Of a stretch of 64,000 nt of DNA, positions 25,961-34,677 are shown piece after piece (position 1 is the first letter of the stretch; every line of letters starts with the position of its first letter). The stretch is taken from assembly GCF_042657065.1 (NCBI RefSeq), contig NZ_JBHSNF010000002.1, forward strand, positions 806,001 to 870,000, given 5' to 3'. The notes beneath the pieces are model-generated. The model was not told where the DNA came from. It saw nothing but the letters and a program-made list of their open reading frames with translations, and searched no databases. This DNA comes from Rhodanobacter ginsengisoli (lineage in GTDB: Bacteria; Pseudomonadota; Gammaproteobacteria; Xanthomonadales; Rhodanobacteraceae). A program made the translations under genes and the position numbers.

Positions 25961-26386
25961 TCAGGTAGTGAGTTGATTTGCGCGAAGCAACGCCCGCAGG
26001 ATGGGCTGGTCGGCCGGAGTCAGAAGCAACGGATCGATTTGCGCTGGCGGCAGCCACTGCAGCGCCTGCCCTTCCAGCGAACGCGGCACGCCCTCCCACC
26101 GATCGACCCGCCAGGCGTCGAGCAACAATTCCTGCTCGCCGTACTGCCAGGGCACCCGGATCAGCGGCTCGGCGCGCCGCATGCGGATGCCGAGCTCCTC
26201 TTGCAGTTCGCGCGCCAGTGCCGCCAGTGGCGTTTCGCCCGACTCGAGCTTGCCGCCGGGGAACTCCCACATGCCGGCCAGATGCTTGCCGGCCGGACGC
26301 TGTGCCAGCAACACGCGGCCTTCGGCGTCGATCAGCAGGCCGGCCATCACATGCATGACCGGCTTCGGCGCGGCGGACGCGGGCAT
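25961..26386 (-). CDS. mutT: MutT-like Nudix pyrophosphohydrolase
   Basis: A protein of 141 residues from the ATG at 26386. The Nudix box reads G-KLESG-E-TPLAALA-REL-QEE-LGI and matches GX5EX7REUXEEXGU exactly. The opening VMAGLLIDAEGRVLLAQRP and WEFPGGK fit 8-oxo-dGTP diphosphatases. The start overlaps the folA stop by one base (TGATG), so it is translated with dihydrofolate reductase. It converges with coaE about 70 bases away. I name it mutT by similarity, and other NTP substrates are possible. Confidence 0.87.
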   Translation of the reverse strand: MPASAAPKPVMHVMAGLLIDAEGRVLLAQRPAGKHLAGMWEFPGGKLESGETPLAALARELQEELGIRMRRAEPLIRVPWQYGEQELLLDAWRVDRWEGVPRSLEGQALQWLPPAQIDPLLLTPADQPILRALLRANQLTT

Positions 26387-26874
26387 CAGCTGTTGCGCAG
26401 GTACTCGACCATGTCGAAGTCGTAGGCGTGCTCGGCGTCGGCCTTGTGATGCACGCGGGAAACCTCGGTCCAGTCGCTGAAATGCACGCCGGGGAAAAAG
26501 GTATCGGCACCGTCGATCGCAGCGCTGACCCAGGTCAGGTACATCCGGCGTGCCCGCGGCAACGCTTCGGAAAACACCATGCCGCCGCCGATCACCATCA
26601 ATCCGGTATTGCTGCAACGCGCCTGCGCTTCCTCGATCGAGCGCACGGTGATCTGGCCCGGAAACGGCGCCTCGTGCCGACGCGACAACACCAGGTTGAC
26701 CCGGTCGGGCAAGGCCCGGCCTATCGACACGGCCGTGTTGTAGCCCATCAGCACGTTCTTGCCGGTGGTCAGCTGCTTGAACCAGCGCAGGTCATCGGGC
26801 AGATGCCAGGGCAACTGCCCCTTGCGGCCAATGGCGAAATTTTCGTCGAGTGCGGCAATCAGCGAGATGGCCAT
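26386..26874 (-). CDS. folA: Dihydrofolate reductase
   Basis: A protein of 162 residues from the ATG at 26874, with AAGGA upstream; an in-frame codon at 26940 is set aside. It reduces dihydrofolate to tetrahydrofolate with NADPH. ISLIAALDENFAIGRKGQLP is the family opening, the active-site Asp lies in HLPDDLRWFK, and the NADPH site shows VLMGYNTAVSIG and VIGGGMVFSEAL. thyA lies 147 bases upstream in the same direction, which pairs the producer and recycler of dihydrofolate. Confidence 0.94.
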   Translation of the reverse strand: MAISLIAALDENFAIGRKGQLPWHLPDDLRWFKQLTTGKNVLMGYNTAVSIGRALPDRVNLVLSRRHEAPFPGQITVRSIEEAQARCSNTGLMVIGGGMVFSEALPRARRMYLTWVSAAIDGADTFFPGVHFSDWTEVSRVHHKADAEHAYDFDMVEYLRNS

Positions 26875-27021
26875 AACGGGTCCTTGAAAAGCATGCTCTA
26901 TGGAACGGGCGGCGCCTCGGGCTGGCGCCGCCGATTGCATGGAATCTTAGCAGGGTGCGGCAGCGGCGCGATGACCCGGCATGCACTGCCCTGGTGGCAG
27001 GCGGTGCGGCGAAATCCCTTG

Positions 27022-27816
27022 CTAGACGGCCACCGGGGCCTTGATCGCCGGGTGCGGCTGGTAGCCCTCGATCGCGATGTCCTCGTAGCGGAAATCAAAG
27101 ATCGAACGCACCGCGGGGTTGAGCTTCAGCTGCGGCAGCGGCCGCACGTCCCGGGTCAATTGCAGGCGCGCCTGCTCCAGGTGGTTGTTGTACAGATGGG
27201 CATCGCCCAGGGTATGCACGAAGTCGCCTACGCCCAGCCCGCAAACCTGGGCAACCATGTGGGTAAGCAGCGCATAACTGGCGATATTGAACGGCACACC
27301 GAGGAAGATGTCACCCGAGCGCTGGTACAGCTGGCAGCTGAGCTTGCCGTCGGCGACATAGAACTGGAACAGCGTATGGCAGGGCATCAGCGCCATCTTC
27401 GGCAACTCGCCCACGTTCCAGGCGCTGACGATGAGCCGGCGCGAATCCGGATTGCGCCGGATCTCGTCGATCACCCAGCTGATCTGGTCGACCACGTCAC
27501 CGTCCGCGGTTGGCCACGCGCGCCATTGCTGGCCGTAGACCGGACCGAGTTCGCCGTTCGAGTCGGCCCACTCGTCCCAGATACGCACGCCGTGCTCTTT
27601 CAGGTAGGCGATGTTGGTGTCGCCGCGCAGGAACCAGATCAGCTCGTGCACGATCGATTTCAGGTGCAGTTTCTTGGTGGTGACGAGCGGGAAACCCTCG
27701 CCGAGATCGAAGCGCATCTGCCAGCCGAACACGCTGCGTGTGCCGGTGCCGGTGCGATCGGTCTTGTCGGTGCCATGGTCGAGCACGTGACGGAGCAAAT
27801 TCAGATAAGCATGCAT
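27022..27816 (-). CDS. thyA: Thymidylate synthase
   Basis: A protein of 264 residues from the second ATG (27816), the same length as E. coli ThyA; an ATG two codons earlier is also possible. The catalytic cysteine is Cys146 in LMPCHTLFQFYV, and the folate/dUMP-binding RTGTGTRSVFG, SRRLIVSAWN and YNNHLEQA segments are intact. It methylates dUMP using methylene-tetrahydrofolate. It sits between lgt and folA on the minus strand, a common order in gammaproteobacteria (lgt-thyA-folA). Confidence 0.95.
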   Translation of the reverse strand: MHAYLNLLRHVLDHGTDKTDRTGTGTRSVFGWQMRFDLGEGFPLVTTKKLHLKSIVHELIWFLRGDTNIAYLKEHGVRIWDEWADSNGELGPVYGQQWRAWPTADGDVVDQISWVIDEIRRNPDSRRLIVSAWNVGELPKMALMPCHTLFQFYVADGKLSCQLYQRSGDIFLGVPFNIASYALLTHMVAQVCGLGVGDFVHTLGDAHLYNNHLEQARLQLTRDVRPLPQLKLNPAVRSIFDFRYEDIAIEGYQPHPAIKAPVAV

Positions 27817-27878
27817 CGGCAAGTCCTAACCGGTGAGGATGCAGCCGCCGTACCCCGGCCGCGTGTCGGGAAGCCAGC

Positions 27879-28691
27879 TCAGGCCAGCGGCAAGGTCGGC
27901 GCGCGTCGCGACCACGCGACCAGCAGCAGGCCGACCACGATCAACGGCAGCGACTGGATCTGCCCCATGGTCAGCCAGCCCCAGGCGAGATAGCCAAGCT
28001 GTGGGTCGGGTACGCGCACGAACTCCACCGCGAAGCGGAAGCAGCCGTAGAGCAGCGCGAACAGACCGGAAACCAGGTAGCGCGGCCGCGGTTTCAGCGA
28101 CACCAGCCACAGCACCACGAACAGCACCACACCCTCCAGCAGCAGCTCGTACAGCTGCGAGGGGTGTCGTGGCTGGCGATCCGGTGCATGTGGAAAGATC
28201 ATCGCCCAGGACGCGTCGCTGGGCTTGCCCCACAGTTCGCCGTTGATGAAATTGCCGAGCCGCCCCAGACCCAGCCCGATCGGCACCAGCGGCGCCACGA
28301 AGTCGACCGTATCGAAGAAGTGCAGCGCGTGCCGGCGCGACCACCACCAGCCGGCAGCCAGCACGCCGAGCAGCCCGCCGTGAAAGCTCATGCCGCCGTC
28401 CCATACGCGGAACAGCGCCAGCGGATCGGTCCAGATCCAGCGGATGCCGCCGTCGTAATAGAACAGCATGTACCAGATCCGCCCGCCGACGATCACGCCC
28501 AGCATGCCGTAGAAAAGCAGGTCGCTCAGCGCGTCGCGACTCACCGGCAGGCGCCCGCGCCGGCGTCGGTACTCGCCCAGTACCGCGACGAAGAAAAAGC
28601 CGAGCAGGTACATCAGACCGTACCAGTGCACCTGGATCGGACCGAGGTGGAAGGCAACCGGATCGAACTCGACGACAAGAGGCTGGGACAT
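27879..28691 (-). CDS. lgt: Prolipoprotein diacylglyceryl transferase
   Basis: A protein of 270 residues from the ATG at 28691; an upstream ATG at 28712 is possible. Lgt attaches diacylglycerol to the lipobox cysteine of prolipoproteins in the inner membrane, for example the LemA protein here. The signature GLGRLGNFINGELWG is near residues 137-151. HWYGLMYLLGF and the Arg-rich C-terminal region are also typical. About seven membrane spans are visible. The gene is 62 bases upstream of thyA, in the usual order. Confidence 0.94.
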   Translation of the reverse strand: MSQPLVVEFDPVAFHLGPIQVHWYGLMYLLGFFFVAVLGEYRRRRGRLPVSRDALSDLLFYGMLGVIVGGRIWYMLFYYDGGIRWIWTDPLALFRVWDGGMSFHGGLLGVLAAGWWWSRRHALHFFDTVDFVAPLVPIGLGLGRLGNFINGELWGKPSDASWAMIFPHAPDRQPRHPSQLYELLLEGVVLFVVLWLVSLKPRPRYLVSGLFALLYGCFRFAVEFVRVPDPQLGYLAWGWLTMGQIQSLPLIVVGLLLVAWSRRAPTLPLA

Positions 28692-28712
28692 GCTCACGAC
28701 ACTGGCTGGCAA

Positions 28713-29209
28713 AGGCCAAGTGTAACGGGAGCGCGCGGCCCGGCGTCAGCGCCCTCTTTCGATCAGGCCGGCCAACAGGCTAGAATCGCAGGCTGACACT
28801 GTCCTGGTCGGGGGATCGGGCAGTCGTCACCGTTGCTGACAGGGATGCTTGCATCCAGCCCGTTCGTCGCGCTCCAGGCGATCGGGTTCAACACACGGAG
28901 CGTGTCAGGGGAAATCCATGTCCTACCGTTTTGCGCGCGCCGTGCAGCGCGCTGTGGCGTGCTGCCGCGCTGGCCAGCCGATCCGGCAGGCGACCGCGGG
29001 ACCGGGGATCAGGGCAATCGACCGCACCGCTCGCCAGCGTTTGCCGAATCTGTTCGCCCCTCTTTCGTCAGCGGCAGGACCTTGCCGCAAGCCTGTCACT
29101 AGCCGCAGTCGGCCCGTCACCGCACGGGACCGTTTCGATGCCGCCTCTTGAAGCCACTGCCCGCGGTGCGTTCGCGCCGCCACGCCGCTTCGAATCACAA
29201 GGACCCATC
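28713..29209. other. Gap upstream of the S9 peptidase gene, no firm gene
   Basis: About 500 bases without a convincing conserved gene. A 77-codon frame from 28918 (MSYRFARAVQRAV...), behind AGGGGA, is Arg/Ala-rich and looks like a GC-driven frame rather than a protein. TAGAAT at 28781 could be part of a promoter, but no -35 hexamer stands out. It probably holds the lgt and S9 peptidase promoters. Confidence 0.35.
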
Positions 29210-31183
29210 ATGCCAATCGCACTACGCCGCCTGCTGGCAATTGCCTTCATGCTTGTTTCGCTTCCCGCCTTCGCGGCACCATCCGCCTTGTTGCCCGTCC
29301 AGGATTTCGCCCGCCACGGCGAGTTGAGCAACCCCAGCCTCTCCCCGGATGGCCAGCTGTTGGCTGTGGCCGTGCGCAGCACCGATGCCGATGGCAACAG
29401 CCACTATCAGCTGGCGGTGCTCCACCTGCCCGATCTGAAGCCGCTGAGCCGACTCGATATGGCCCGACGCAACGTGCCCGGGCAGGTCGTGTGGGTCAGC
29501 AACACCCGCCTGGTGGTGGCGCTGGCCTATGAGTCCGCGTGGCTGGACGTGCCGCAGATGACCGGTGATCTGGTCGCGCTGGACTACGACGGCAGCCACA
29601 AGACCACCTTGTACAGCCTGGCTGAACGCGGCAAGTCGATCCACTCGCAGGACATGCCGAAGGGCTCGGCATCCATCGCCGGCATACCGGAAACGCGCAA
29701 CGGCCACATCTACGTCAACCTGCGGCCGTTCCCGAGTGGCAGTTACACCATGTACGACGCCCACAGCAGCATGGTCTACGACGTCGACACGAGCAACGGC
29801 AGCGCCCAGTTGATGGGCAAGATCGACAAGGGCGACATGAGCTTCGTCATGCACGCCGGCATCGCCCGTTTCGCCTACGGCTCGCCCGATGCCGGTGCCA
29901 CCATCAACACCTATGCCCGCGACGGCAAGGATCAGCCCTGGCACCTGCTGCCTGCCAGCGTCACCGGCAAGGCGCTGATCCCCCAGCAGATCAGCGCCGA
30001 CGGCAGCACGATGTGGTCGATCTACAGCGCCGACGGTGGCCCCGAAATGCTGGTTTCCAGCAAGCTGGACGGCGGCGGTCGCAAGGTACTAGCCAGCGAC
30101 AACTTCTCCGCCATCGGCGACATCCTGTGGGCACCGCATCATGGCGCTCCGTACGCCGCCAGCCCAGCCGTGGGTCGCCCCCGCTTCCTCTACCTGGACG
30201 ACAGCCCACTGGCCCGGGTGCACAAGGCGCTCAGCGACAAGTTTCCCGATGAGGTGATCGACTTCGCCGGGCGCAGCGATGACGGCATGGTGCTGCTGAT
30301 ACACGCCTACAGCGACCGCGACCCGGGTACCTTCGCCCTGTTCGACCGCCACAACATGAACCTGCGGCCGCTGTTCCAGGTGGAGCCGTGGATCAAGCCG
30401 GCGCAGATGGCCGCGCGCCAGCCGATCCGCTTCAAGGCCAGCGATGGCGTGGAACTGGACGGCTATCTGACCGTCCCGGGTGACGGCACCAAAGCGCATC
30501 CGATGGTACTGCTGCCGCATGGTGGCCCGATTGGCGTTGCCGACGGCTGGGCCTACGACACCGATGCCCAGTTCCTGGCCAGCCGCGGCTATGCGGTCTT
30601 GCAGGTGAACTACCGTGGCTCCTCCGGTCGCGGCATGAATTTCATGCGCGCCGGCTACAGGCAGTTTGGCGATCGCATCCAGCATGACCTGATCGACGGT
30701 GTGCACTGGGCGATCGAGCAGGGTCATGCCGACCGGAACCGCATTTGCGTCTACGGTGGCAGCTTCGGCGGCTATTCGGCGCTGATGACGCCGATCGTGG
30801 CGCCGGGGCTGTTCAAGTGCGCGATCGATTACGCCGGCGTGTCCGACTGGTCGATCGGCATGGATTACAGCGACACCAGTCACTTCTCCGCCGGCAAGAC
30901 CTACTTCGCCGACGCCATCGGCGACAAGGCGGCCGCCCGTGCCATCTCGCCGCTGTACCAGCTGGACCGGTTCAACGTGCCGGTGCTGATCGCTCACGGC
31001 GAAGCCGACCCGCGCGTGCCGTTCCGCAACGCCACGGAACTGCGCTCGGCGCTGGACAAGGCGGGCAAGCCCTATGTGTGGCTGAGCAAGCCGAAGGAAG
31101 GTCACGGCTTCTACAGCGAGAAGGACCGCACCGACCTGTTGCAGCACATGCAGGATTTCCTCGGCAAGTACATCGGACACTGA
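29210..31183 (+). CDS. Secreted S9 family (prolyl oligopeptidase-like) peptidase
   Basis: A protein of 657 residues from the ATG at 29210. A signal peptide (MPIALRRLLAIAFMLVSLPAFAA) leads to a beta-propeller-like domain that begins FARHGELSNPSLSPDGQLLA. The C-terminal alpha/beta hydrolase domain has the nucleophile in GGSFGGYSAL (Ser near 518), the Asp in GEADPRVPF and the His in EGHGFYSEKD. These match acylaminoacyl/dipeptidyl peptidases of the S9C type. It acts in the periplasm or outer envelope, cleaving peptides. Xanthomonadales carry many paralogues. It seems to be a single-gene unit ending in a hairpin. Confidence 0.88.
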   Translation: MPIALRRLLAIAFMLVSLPAFAAPSALLPVQDFARHGELSNPSLSPDGQLLAVAVRSTDADGNSHYQLAVLHLPDLKPLSRLDMARRNVPGQVVWVSNTRLVVALAYESAWLDVPQMTGDLVALDYDGSHKTTLYSLAERGKSIHSQDMPKGSASIAGIPETRNGHIYVNLRPFPSGSYTMYDAHSSMVYDVDTSNGSAQLMGKIDKGDMSFVMHAGIARFAYGSPDAGATINTYARDGKDQPWHLLPASVTGKALIPQQISADGSTMWSIYSADGGPEMLVSSKLDGGGRKVLASDNFSAIGDILWAPHHGAPYAASPAVGRPRFLYLDDSPLARVHKALSDKFPDEVIDFAGRSDDGMVLLIHAYSDRDPGTFALFDRHNMNLRPLFQVEPWIKPAQMAARQPIRFKASDGVELDGYLTVPGDGTKAHPMVLLPHGGPIGVADGWAYDTDAQFLASRGYAVLQVNYRGSSGRGMNFMRAGYRQFGDRIQHDLIDGVHWAIEQGHADRNRICVYGGSFGGYSALMTPIVAPGLFKCAIDYAGVSDWSIGMDYSDTSHFSAGKTYFADAIGDKAAARAISPLYQLDRFNVPVLIAHGEADPRVPFRNATELRSALDKAGKPYVWLSKPKEGHGFYSEKDRTDLLQHMQDFLGKYIGH

Positions 31184-31200
31184 CATCGCGCGCCGACCGG

Positions 31201-31234
31201 AACGTTGCGGCTCCAGATGACAGAGCCGCACGTT
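31201..31234. terminator. Strong hairpin between convergent genes
   Basis: AACGTTGCGGCTC (31201-31213) pairs with GAGCCGCACGTT (31223-31234) around nine bases, with one bulged base. It lies 18 bases after the S9 peptidase stop and about 45 bases beyond the end of the convergent TPM gene. No long T run follows, so it may be a bidirectional structure rather than a classical terminator. Confidence 0.4.
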
Positions 31235-31277
31235 CGTTGCACTTTGCCTCGCCTGCCTGAACCGTCCCGCAGCGGCT

Positions 31278-31781
31278 CTACAGCAGCACCGGCCGATCCG
31301 GCAGTTCATCCGGATCGGCCTTGTCATTGCCGGGAAAGTGCTTCAGCAGCAGGGTATGCGCGGCAGCGATGCCGCGCAGACTGCCGTCGCGCCATTGCCC
31401 GCGGGCATACTGCTCGCGCATGACGGCGCAAATCGCGTCCCACTCGTCCGGTGCCACCCGTGCGGCGACGCCGCGGTCGGCGACGATCTCGATGCGCCGC
31501 TCGGCCATCAACAGATAGAACAGCACGCCGCTGTTGTACTCGGTGTCCCAGACCCCCAGCTGGGCGAATACCTGCCGTGCCCGACCCGGTGCATCGAGGC
31601 CATCCAGTACCGCCAGCGGTGCCAACCGGGATTCGACGGCAAAGCGGATCTCGCCGCGATGGGTGCACTCGCCGGCGGCAATGGCGCCGGCCATCTCGTC
31701 CAGCAGCACGGCCGGAAAGCGGCGGCGCAACTGGAACCAGCCATTGAAAAGGTTTGCCAGCAATCGTTGCATGGTCGTCAT
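31278..31781 (-). CDS. TPM-domain membrane-associated protein (YgcG-related)
   Basis: A protein of 167 residues from the ATG at 31781, overlapping the preceding TPM gene's stop by one base. The pattern GEIRFAVESRLAP, GVLFYLLMAERRIEIVADRGV and WDAICAVM is the TPM_phosphatase (Repair_PSII) fold in its minimal form without a signal peptide. Such proteins follow LemA and a secreted TPM protein in many proteobacteria. The biochemical role is unknown. Plant relatives have weak acid phosphatase activity and act in photosystem repair. Confidence 0.78.
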   Translation of the reverse strand: MTTMQRLLANLFNGWFQLRRRFPAVLLDEMAGAIAAGECTHRGEIRFAVESRLAPLAVLDGLDAPGRARQVFAQLGVWDTEYNSGVLFYLLMAERRIEIVADRGVAARVAPDEWDAICAVMREQYARGQWRDGSLRGIAAAHTLLLKHFPGNDKADPDELPDRPVLL

Positions 31782-32662
31782 CACCAGCTCCCCGACGAAC
31801 CGCCGCCGCCGAAACTGCCGCCGCCTCCGCTGAAACCACCGCCACCGCTGCCCCCTCCGCCCCATCCCCCACCACCGCCGAAGCCGCCCCAGCCGCCCCA
31901 GCCGCCACCGCCGATCGAACGTCCGGCGCCACCGGGAAGCAACATCAGCACACCACCGATCACGGCCCCCAGGATGCCCGCCCCCATCGACACCAGCAGC
32001 CACAGCAGGCCACCGACCAGCGCCGCACCCAGCGGCGCGCGCACCCAGACCCTGGCCCGCCCCAGCAAGCCGCGCAGGAACAGCGCCACGAACACGCCGA
32101 GCACCAGGATGTTCTGCAAGCTTCGGCCGGAACGTGCACGCTCCGGCGCCCCCTCCACCGGCGGCGGCAACGGTTCCCCGTTGATCAACTGGGTCAGCGC
32201 ACCCACGGCGTCGCTGATACCGCCAAAATAATCGTTCCCGCGAAATTTCGGGGCGAGGTATTCGCGAATGATCCTCGCGGCGGCCGCATCGGGAATGGCC
32301 CCCTCCAGACCGTATCCGACCTCGATGCGCACACGGCGGTCATTCTTGGCAATCAGCAAGAGCACGCCGTCATCGGTACCCTTGCGACCCACCTTGTTCG
32401 CTTCGGCAACGGCCAGCGAATAGCTCTCGATATCCTGCCCGCCGGTACTGCCGACCATCAGCACCACCAACTGTGCGCCCCTGGCTTTTTCCAGTGAAGT
32501 CAGCCGGGAATCCAGCTGGTCGACCTGTTGCTCCGTCAATGTGCCGGTGAGATCGGTGACATGCCTCGCCAGCTTCGGCACGCTGTCGGCCGCATGCAGA
32601 AGACCCGGCGACAGCAGGGCCATCGCCAGGATCAACCACAGGCGCGCAAGGCGCCAGGGCAT
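31781..32662 (-). CDS. Secreted TPM-domain protein with glycine-rich tail (YgcG-like)
   Basis: A 293-residue protein with a signal peptide ending near LLHAAD. It has a TPM domain with LVVLMVGSTGGQDIESYSLAVAE and RRVRIEVGYGLEGAIPD, two membrane segments (about 195-235), and a low-complexity Gly/Ser tail ending in GSW. The tail resembles the GGGxSGGGGSFGGGGSSG ends of YgcG proteins. The gene starts three bases after lemA, so the two are co-expressed. They are thought to work together at the inner membrane, but the function is unproven. Confidence 0.82.
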   Translation of the reverse strand: MPWRLARLWLILAMALLSPGLLHAADSVPKLARHVTDLTGTLTEQQVDQLDSRLTSLEKARGAQLVVLMVGSTGGQDIESYSLAVAEANKVGRKGTDDGVLLLIAKNDRRVRIEVGYGLEGAIPDAAAARIIREYLAPKFRGNDYFGGISDAVGALTQLINGEPLPPPVEGAPERARSGRSLQNILVLGVFVALFLRGLLGRARVWVRAPLGAALVGGLLWLLVSMGAGILGAVIGGVLMLLPGGAGRSIGGGGWGGWGGFGGGGGWGGGGSGGGGFSGGGGSFGGGGSSGSW

Positions 32663-32664
32663 CG

Positions 32665-33285
32665 TCAGTGCACCGAGCTGGCGGGGGCCGGCGTACCGTT
32701 GCCGAAATCCACCTTCGGCGCGGTGGAGATCGTCTTCTCATTGTCCACGCTGAAATTCGGCTTCACCTTGTAACCGAACATCTTCGCGGTCAGGTTGTTG
32801 GGGAAGGTGCGGATCATGCCGTTATATGCCTGCACCGCCTGGACGTAGCGATTGCGTGCCACGGTGACCCGGTTCTCGGTGCCTTCCAGCTGTGCCTGCA
32901 GGTTCTGGAACAGACCATCGGCCTTGAGCTGCGGATAGTTTTCACTGACCACCATCAGTCGCGACAACGCATTGCCCAGCTCGCCCTGTGCCGCCTGGAA
33001 CTGCTGCAGCTTCTGCGGATCGTTGAGCGTATCGGCATTGACCTGGATGCTGCCGACCTTGGCGCGGGCGTTGGTCACCTCGATGAAGACCTTCTCCTCG
33101 TGCTGGGCGTAACCCTTGACCGTGTTGACCAGATTCGGCACCAGATCGGCGCGGCGCTGATACTGGTTCAGCACTTCGGACCAGGCTGCCTTGACTGCCT
33201 CGTCCTGGCGCTGGATGGCGTTGTAACCGCAACCGGTGAGGCTGACGGCGATCAGCAGCAGCACCAGCGTGCGCAGGATTTTCAT
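32665..33285 (-). CDS. lemA: LemA family lipoprotein
   Basis: A protein of 206 residues from the ATG at 33285. The lipobox LTGC places the mature N-terminus at Cys19 or nearby, so Lgt from 27879 would modify it. The LemA core DEAVKAAWSEVLNQYQRRADLVPNLV is cited by its ends: conserved W-S-E and QRRADLVPNLV. The helical bundle continues with ENYPQLKADGLFQNLQAQLEGTENR. It leads the three-gene lemA-TPM-TPM operon. LemA proteins are coiled four-helix envelope proteins of uncertain role. Confidence 0.88.
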   Translation of the reverse strand: MKILRTLVLLLIAVSLTGCGYNAIQRQDEAVKAAWSEVLNQYQRRADLVPNLVNTVKGYAQHEEKVFIEVTNARAKVGSIQVNADTLNDPQKLQQFQAAQGELGNALSRLMVVSENYPQLKADGLFQNLQAQLEGTENRVTVARNRYVQAVQAYNGMIRTFPNNLTAKMFGYKVKPNFSVDNEKTISTAPKVDFGNGTPAPASSVH

Positions 33286-33388
33286 GGGTTCGCTCCGGCC
33301 AGGGGGAGGTGCCATTCCATCATCCATCCCCCCGTGGCGCAATCGCTCCACCGGTCGCGCCCGGGCGCCGGCCAGCGACTACACCGAT

Positions 33389-33402
33389 GTACCGATCGGT
33401 AC
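33389..33402. promoter_or_regulatory. Perfect 14-bp palindrome, candidate operator
   Basis: GTACCGATCGGTAC lies directly before TATATT (33403-33408), a good -10 hexamer for the Sel1 gene at 33481. An inverted repeat of this size overlapping a promoter is the usual form of a TetR-type or similar dimer operator. No regulator gene lies next to it, so the binding factor is unknown. Confidence 0.4.
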
Positions 33403-33480
33403 TATATTGCCGGGTGGGAGCGGGACCTTTCGGCATCGCATGCGCGATCCGATTCTCAGGGAATTCAAGAGGAGCACATC

Positions 33481-34287
33481 ATGAAGTCAGCTCGCCAGCA
33501 GATCATCTGCGCTACCGTCGGCAGTCTGCTTGCCTTCACGGCTACCGCCAGGACCGGCGAGAAAGCCGCGGCCCCGTTGCAGGATCAGCAATCGCAAAAC
33601 GTGCTGGCGGCGATGAGCCGCAGCTCCACCTGGGGCCATCCCGACGAATACGGCGAGTTCACCGGCATGCAGCGTTACGCCGCCGGCAACTACAAGGCCG
33701 CGATGAAATATTTCCTGATCGGCGCCCGCTATGCCGACAAGCTGTCGCAGTTGAGCATCGGCATGATGTACCTCAACGGCGAGGGCGTGCGGAAGGATCC
33801 AGTCACGGCATTCGCCTGGATCGCGATTGCCGCTGAACGCAAGTATCCGCAGTTCCTTGCCACCCGCGATGCCGTATGGGCACAGCTCGATGCGCTGCAG
33901 CGCGAGCAGGCCAGAGCCAAGGTGGATGAGCTCTACCCCGAGTACGGCGATACCGCGGCCAAACGACGCATGACCCTGGTGCTGCGCTGGAACCACAGCC
34001 AGATGACGGGCTCACACCTGGGCTTCGGCGCCGATTCGGTATCCAGCCTCACGCCGGAACAATTCAATGGCACTGGTGCCGCGCCGCCGTGCGGCGCCGA
34101 TACCATCGACGGGGCACCGATCACCGGCTGCGGCAACATCAACGCCAGTTGGCGCTGGGATCCCAAGCAGTATTTCGCCGCGCGTGATGGAGCTTGGACC
34201 GGCAAGGTCAGCGTCGGAGCAATGAAGCAGGTCGACGCCTCGGGCGTTCCGGTCAAACAGCCCGACCGACGCAAGGACATCCAGTAA
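33481..34287 (+). CDS. Sel1-repeat periplasmic protein
   Basis: A protein of 268 residues from the ATG at 33481, with AAGAGGAG upstream. The N-terminus looks like a signal peptide (MKSARQQIICATVGSLLAFTATA). The middle contains Sel1/TPR-like helices: FTGMQRYAAGNYKAAMKYFLIGARYADKLSQ, then LSIGMMYLNGEGVRKDPVTAFAW, shown here to mark the repeat positions (residues 60-125). The C-terminal 90 residues carry four cysteines-like short motifs including CGADTIDGAP and CGN and have no recognised domain. The gene is flanked by a palindromic operator-like site. Function is unknown; Sel1 proteins often act as scaffolds. Confidence 0.65.
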   Translation: MKSARQQIICATVGSLLAFTATARTGEKAAAPLQDQQSQNVLAAMSRSSTWGHPDEYGEFTGMQRYAAGNYKAAMKYFLIGARYADKLSQLSIGMMYLNGEGVRKDPVTAFAWIAIAAERKYPQFLATRDAVWAQLDALQREQARAKVDELYPEYGDTAAKRRMTLVLRWNHSQMTGSHLGFGADSVSSLTPEQFNGTGAAPPCGADTIDGAPITGCGNINASWRWDPKQYFAARDGAWTGKVSVGAMKQVDASGVPVKQPDRRKDIQ

Positions 34288-34305
34288 ACCGGTTGTGGCG
34301 CTGAT

Positions 34306-34677
34306 TCACAGCCAGCGCGGCAACAGGATCAGGCCCCAGCTCAGCGCCACCAGCACCAGCAGCACGAAAACCGCGGCCGAACCCATGTCCTTGGCGCGCC
34401 CGGCCAGCTCGTGGAAGTCCGGACTGACCTTGTCGACCACCGCCTCGATCGCCGAGTTGAGCAACTCGGCCGACAGCACCAGCAACGGTGCCAGGATCAA
34501 GGCGAATTTCTCCAGCCCGCCGTGACCCAGCCACAGGCCGAGCGGCACCAGCACGATCACCAGGCAGGCCTCCAGCCGGAACGACGCCTCGTGGCGCCAG
34601 GCTGCACGAAACCCCTTCATCGACCACTGGAATGCATTCCAGAGCTGTCTGGGACCACGAAAACCTTCGGCCGCCAT
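34306..34677 (-). CDS. dgkA: Diacylglycerol kinase
   Basis: A small integral membrane protein of 123 residues with three membrane spans, the standard DgkA size. The signature ELLNSAIEAVVD is near residues 69-80, and an N-terminal amphipathic segment with Glu in RHEASFRLEA matches the active-site region. It phosphorylates diacylglycerol left by osmoregulated glucan or lipid transfer reactions. It converges with the Sel1 gene, 18 bases apart. The start codon is well separated from neighbours. Confidence 0.92.
   Translation of the reverse strand: MAAEGFRGPRQLWNAFQWSMKGFRAAWRHEASFRLEACLVIVLVPLGLWLGHGGLEKFALILAPLLVLSAELLNSAIEAVVDKVSPDFHELAGRAKDMGSAAVFVLLVLVALSWGLILLPRWL

Noticed and set aside
28918..29151. 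77-codon frame with a ribosome-like site in front of the S9 peptidase
   Set aside because: The Arg/Ala-rich composition and lack of any motif suggest a chance frame in GC-rich DNA.
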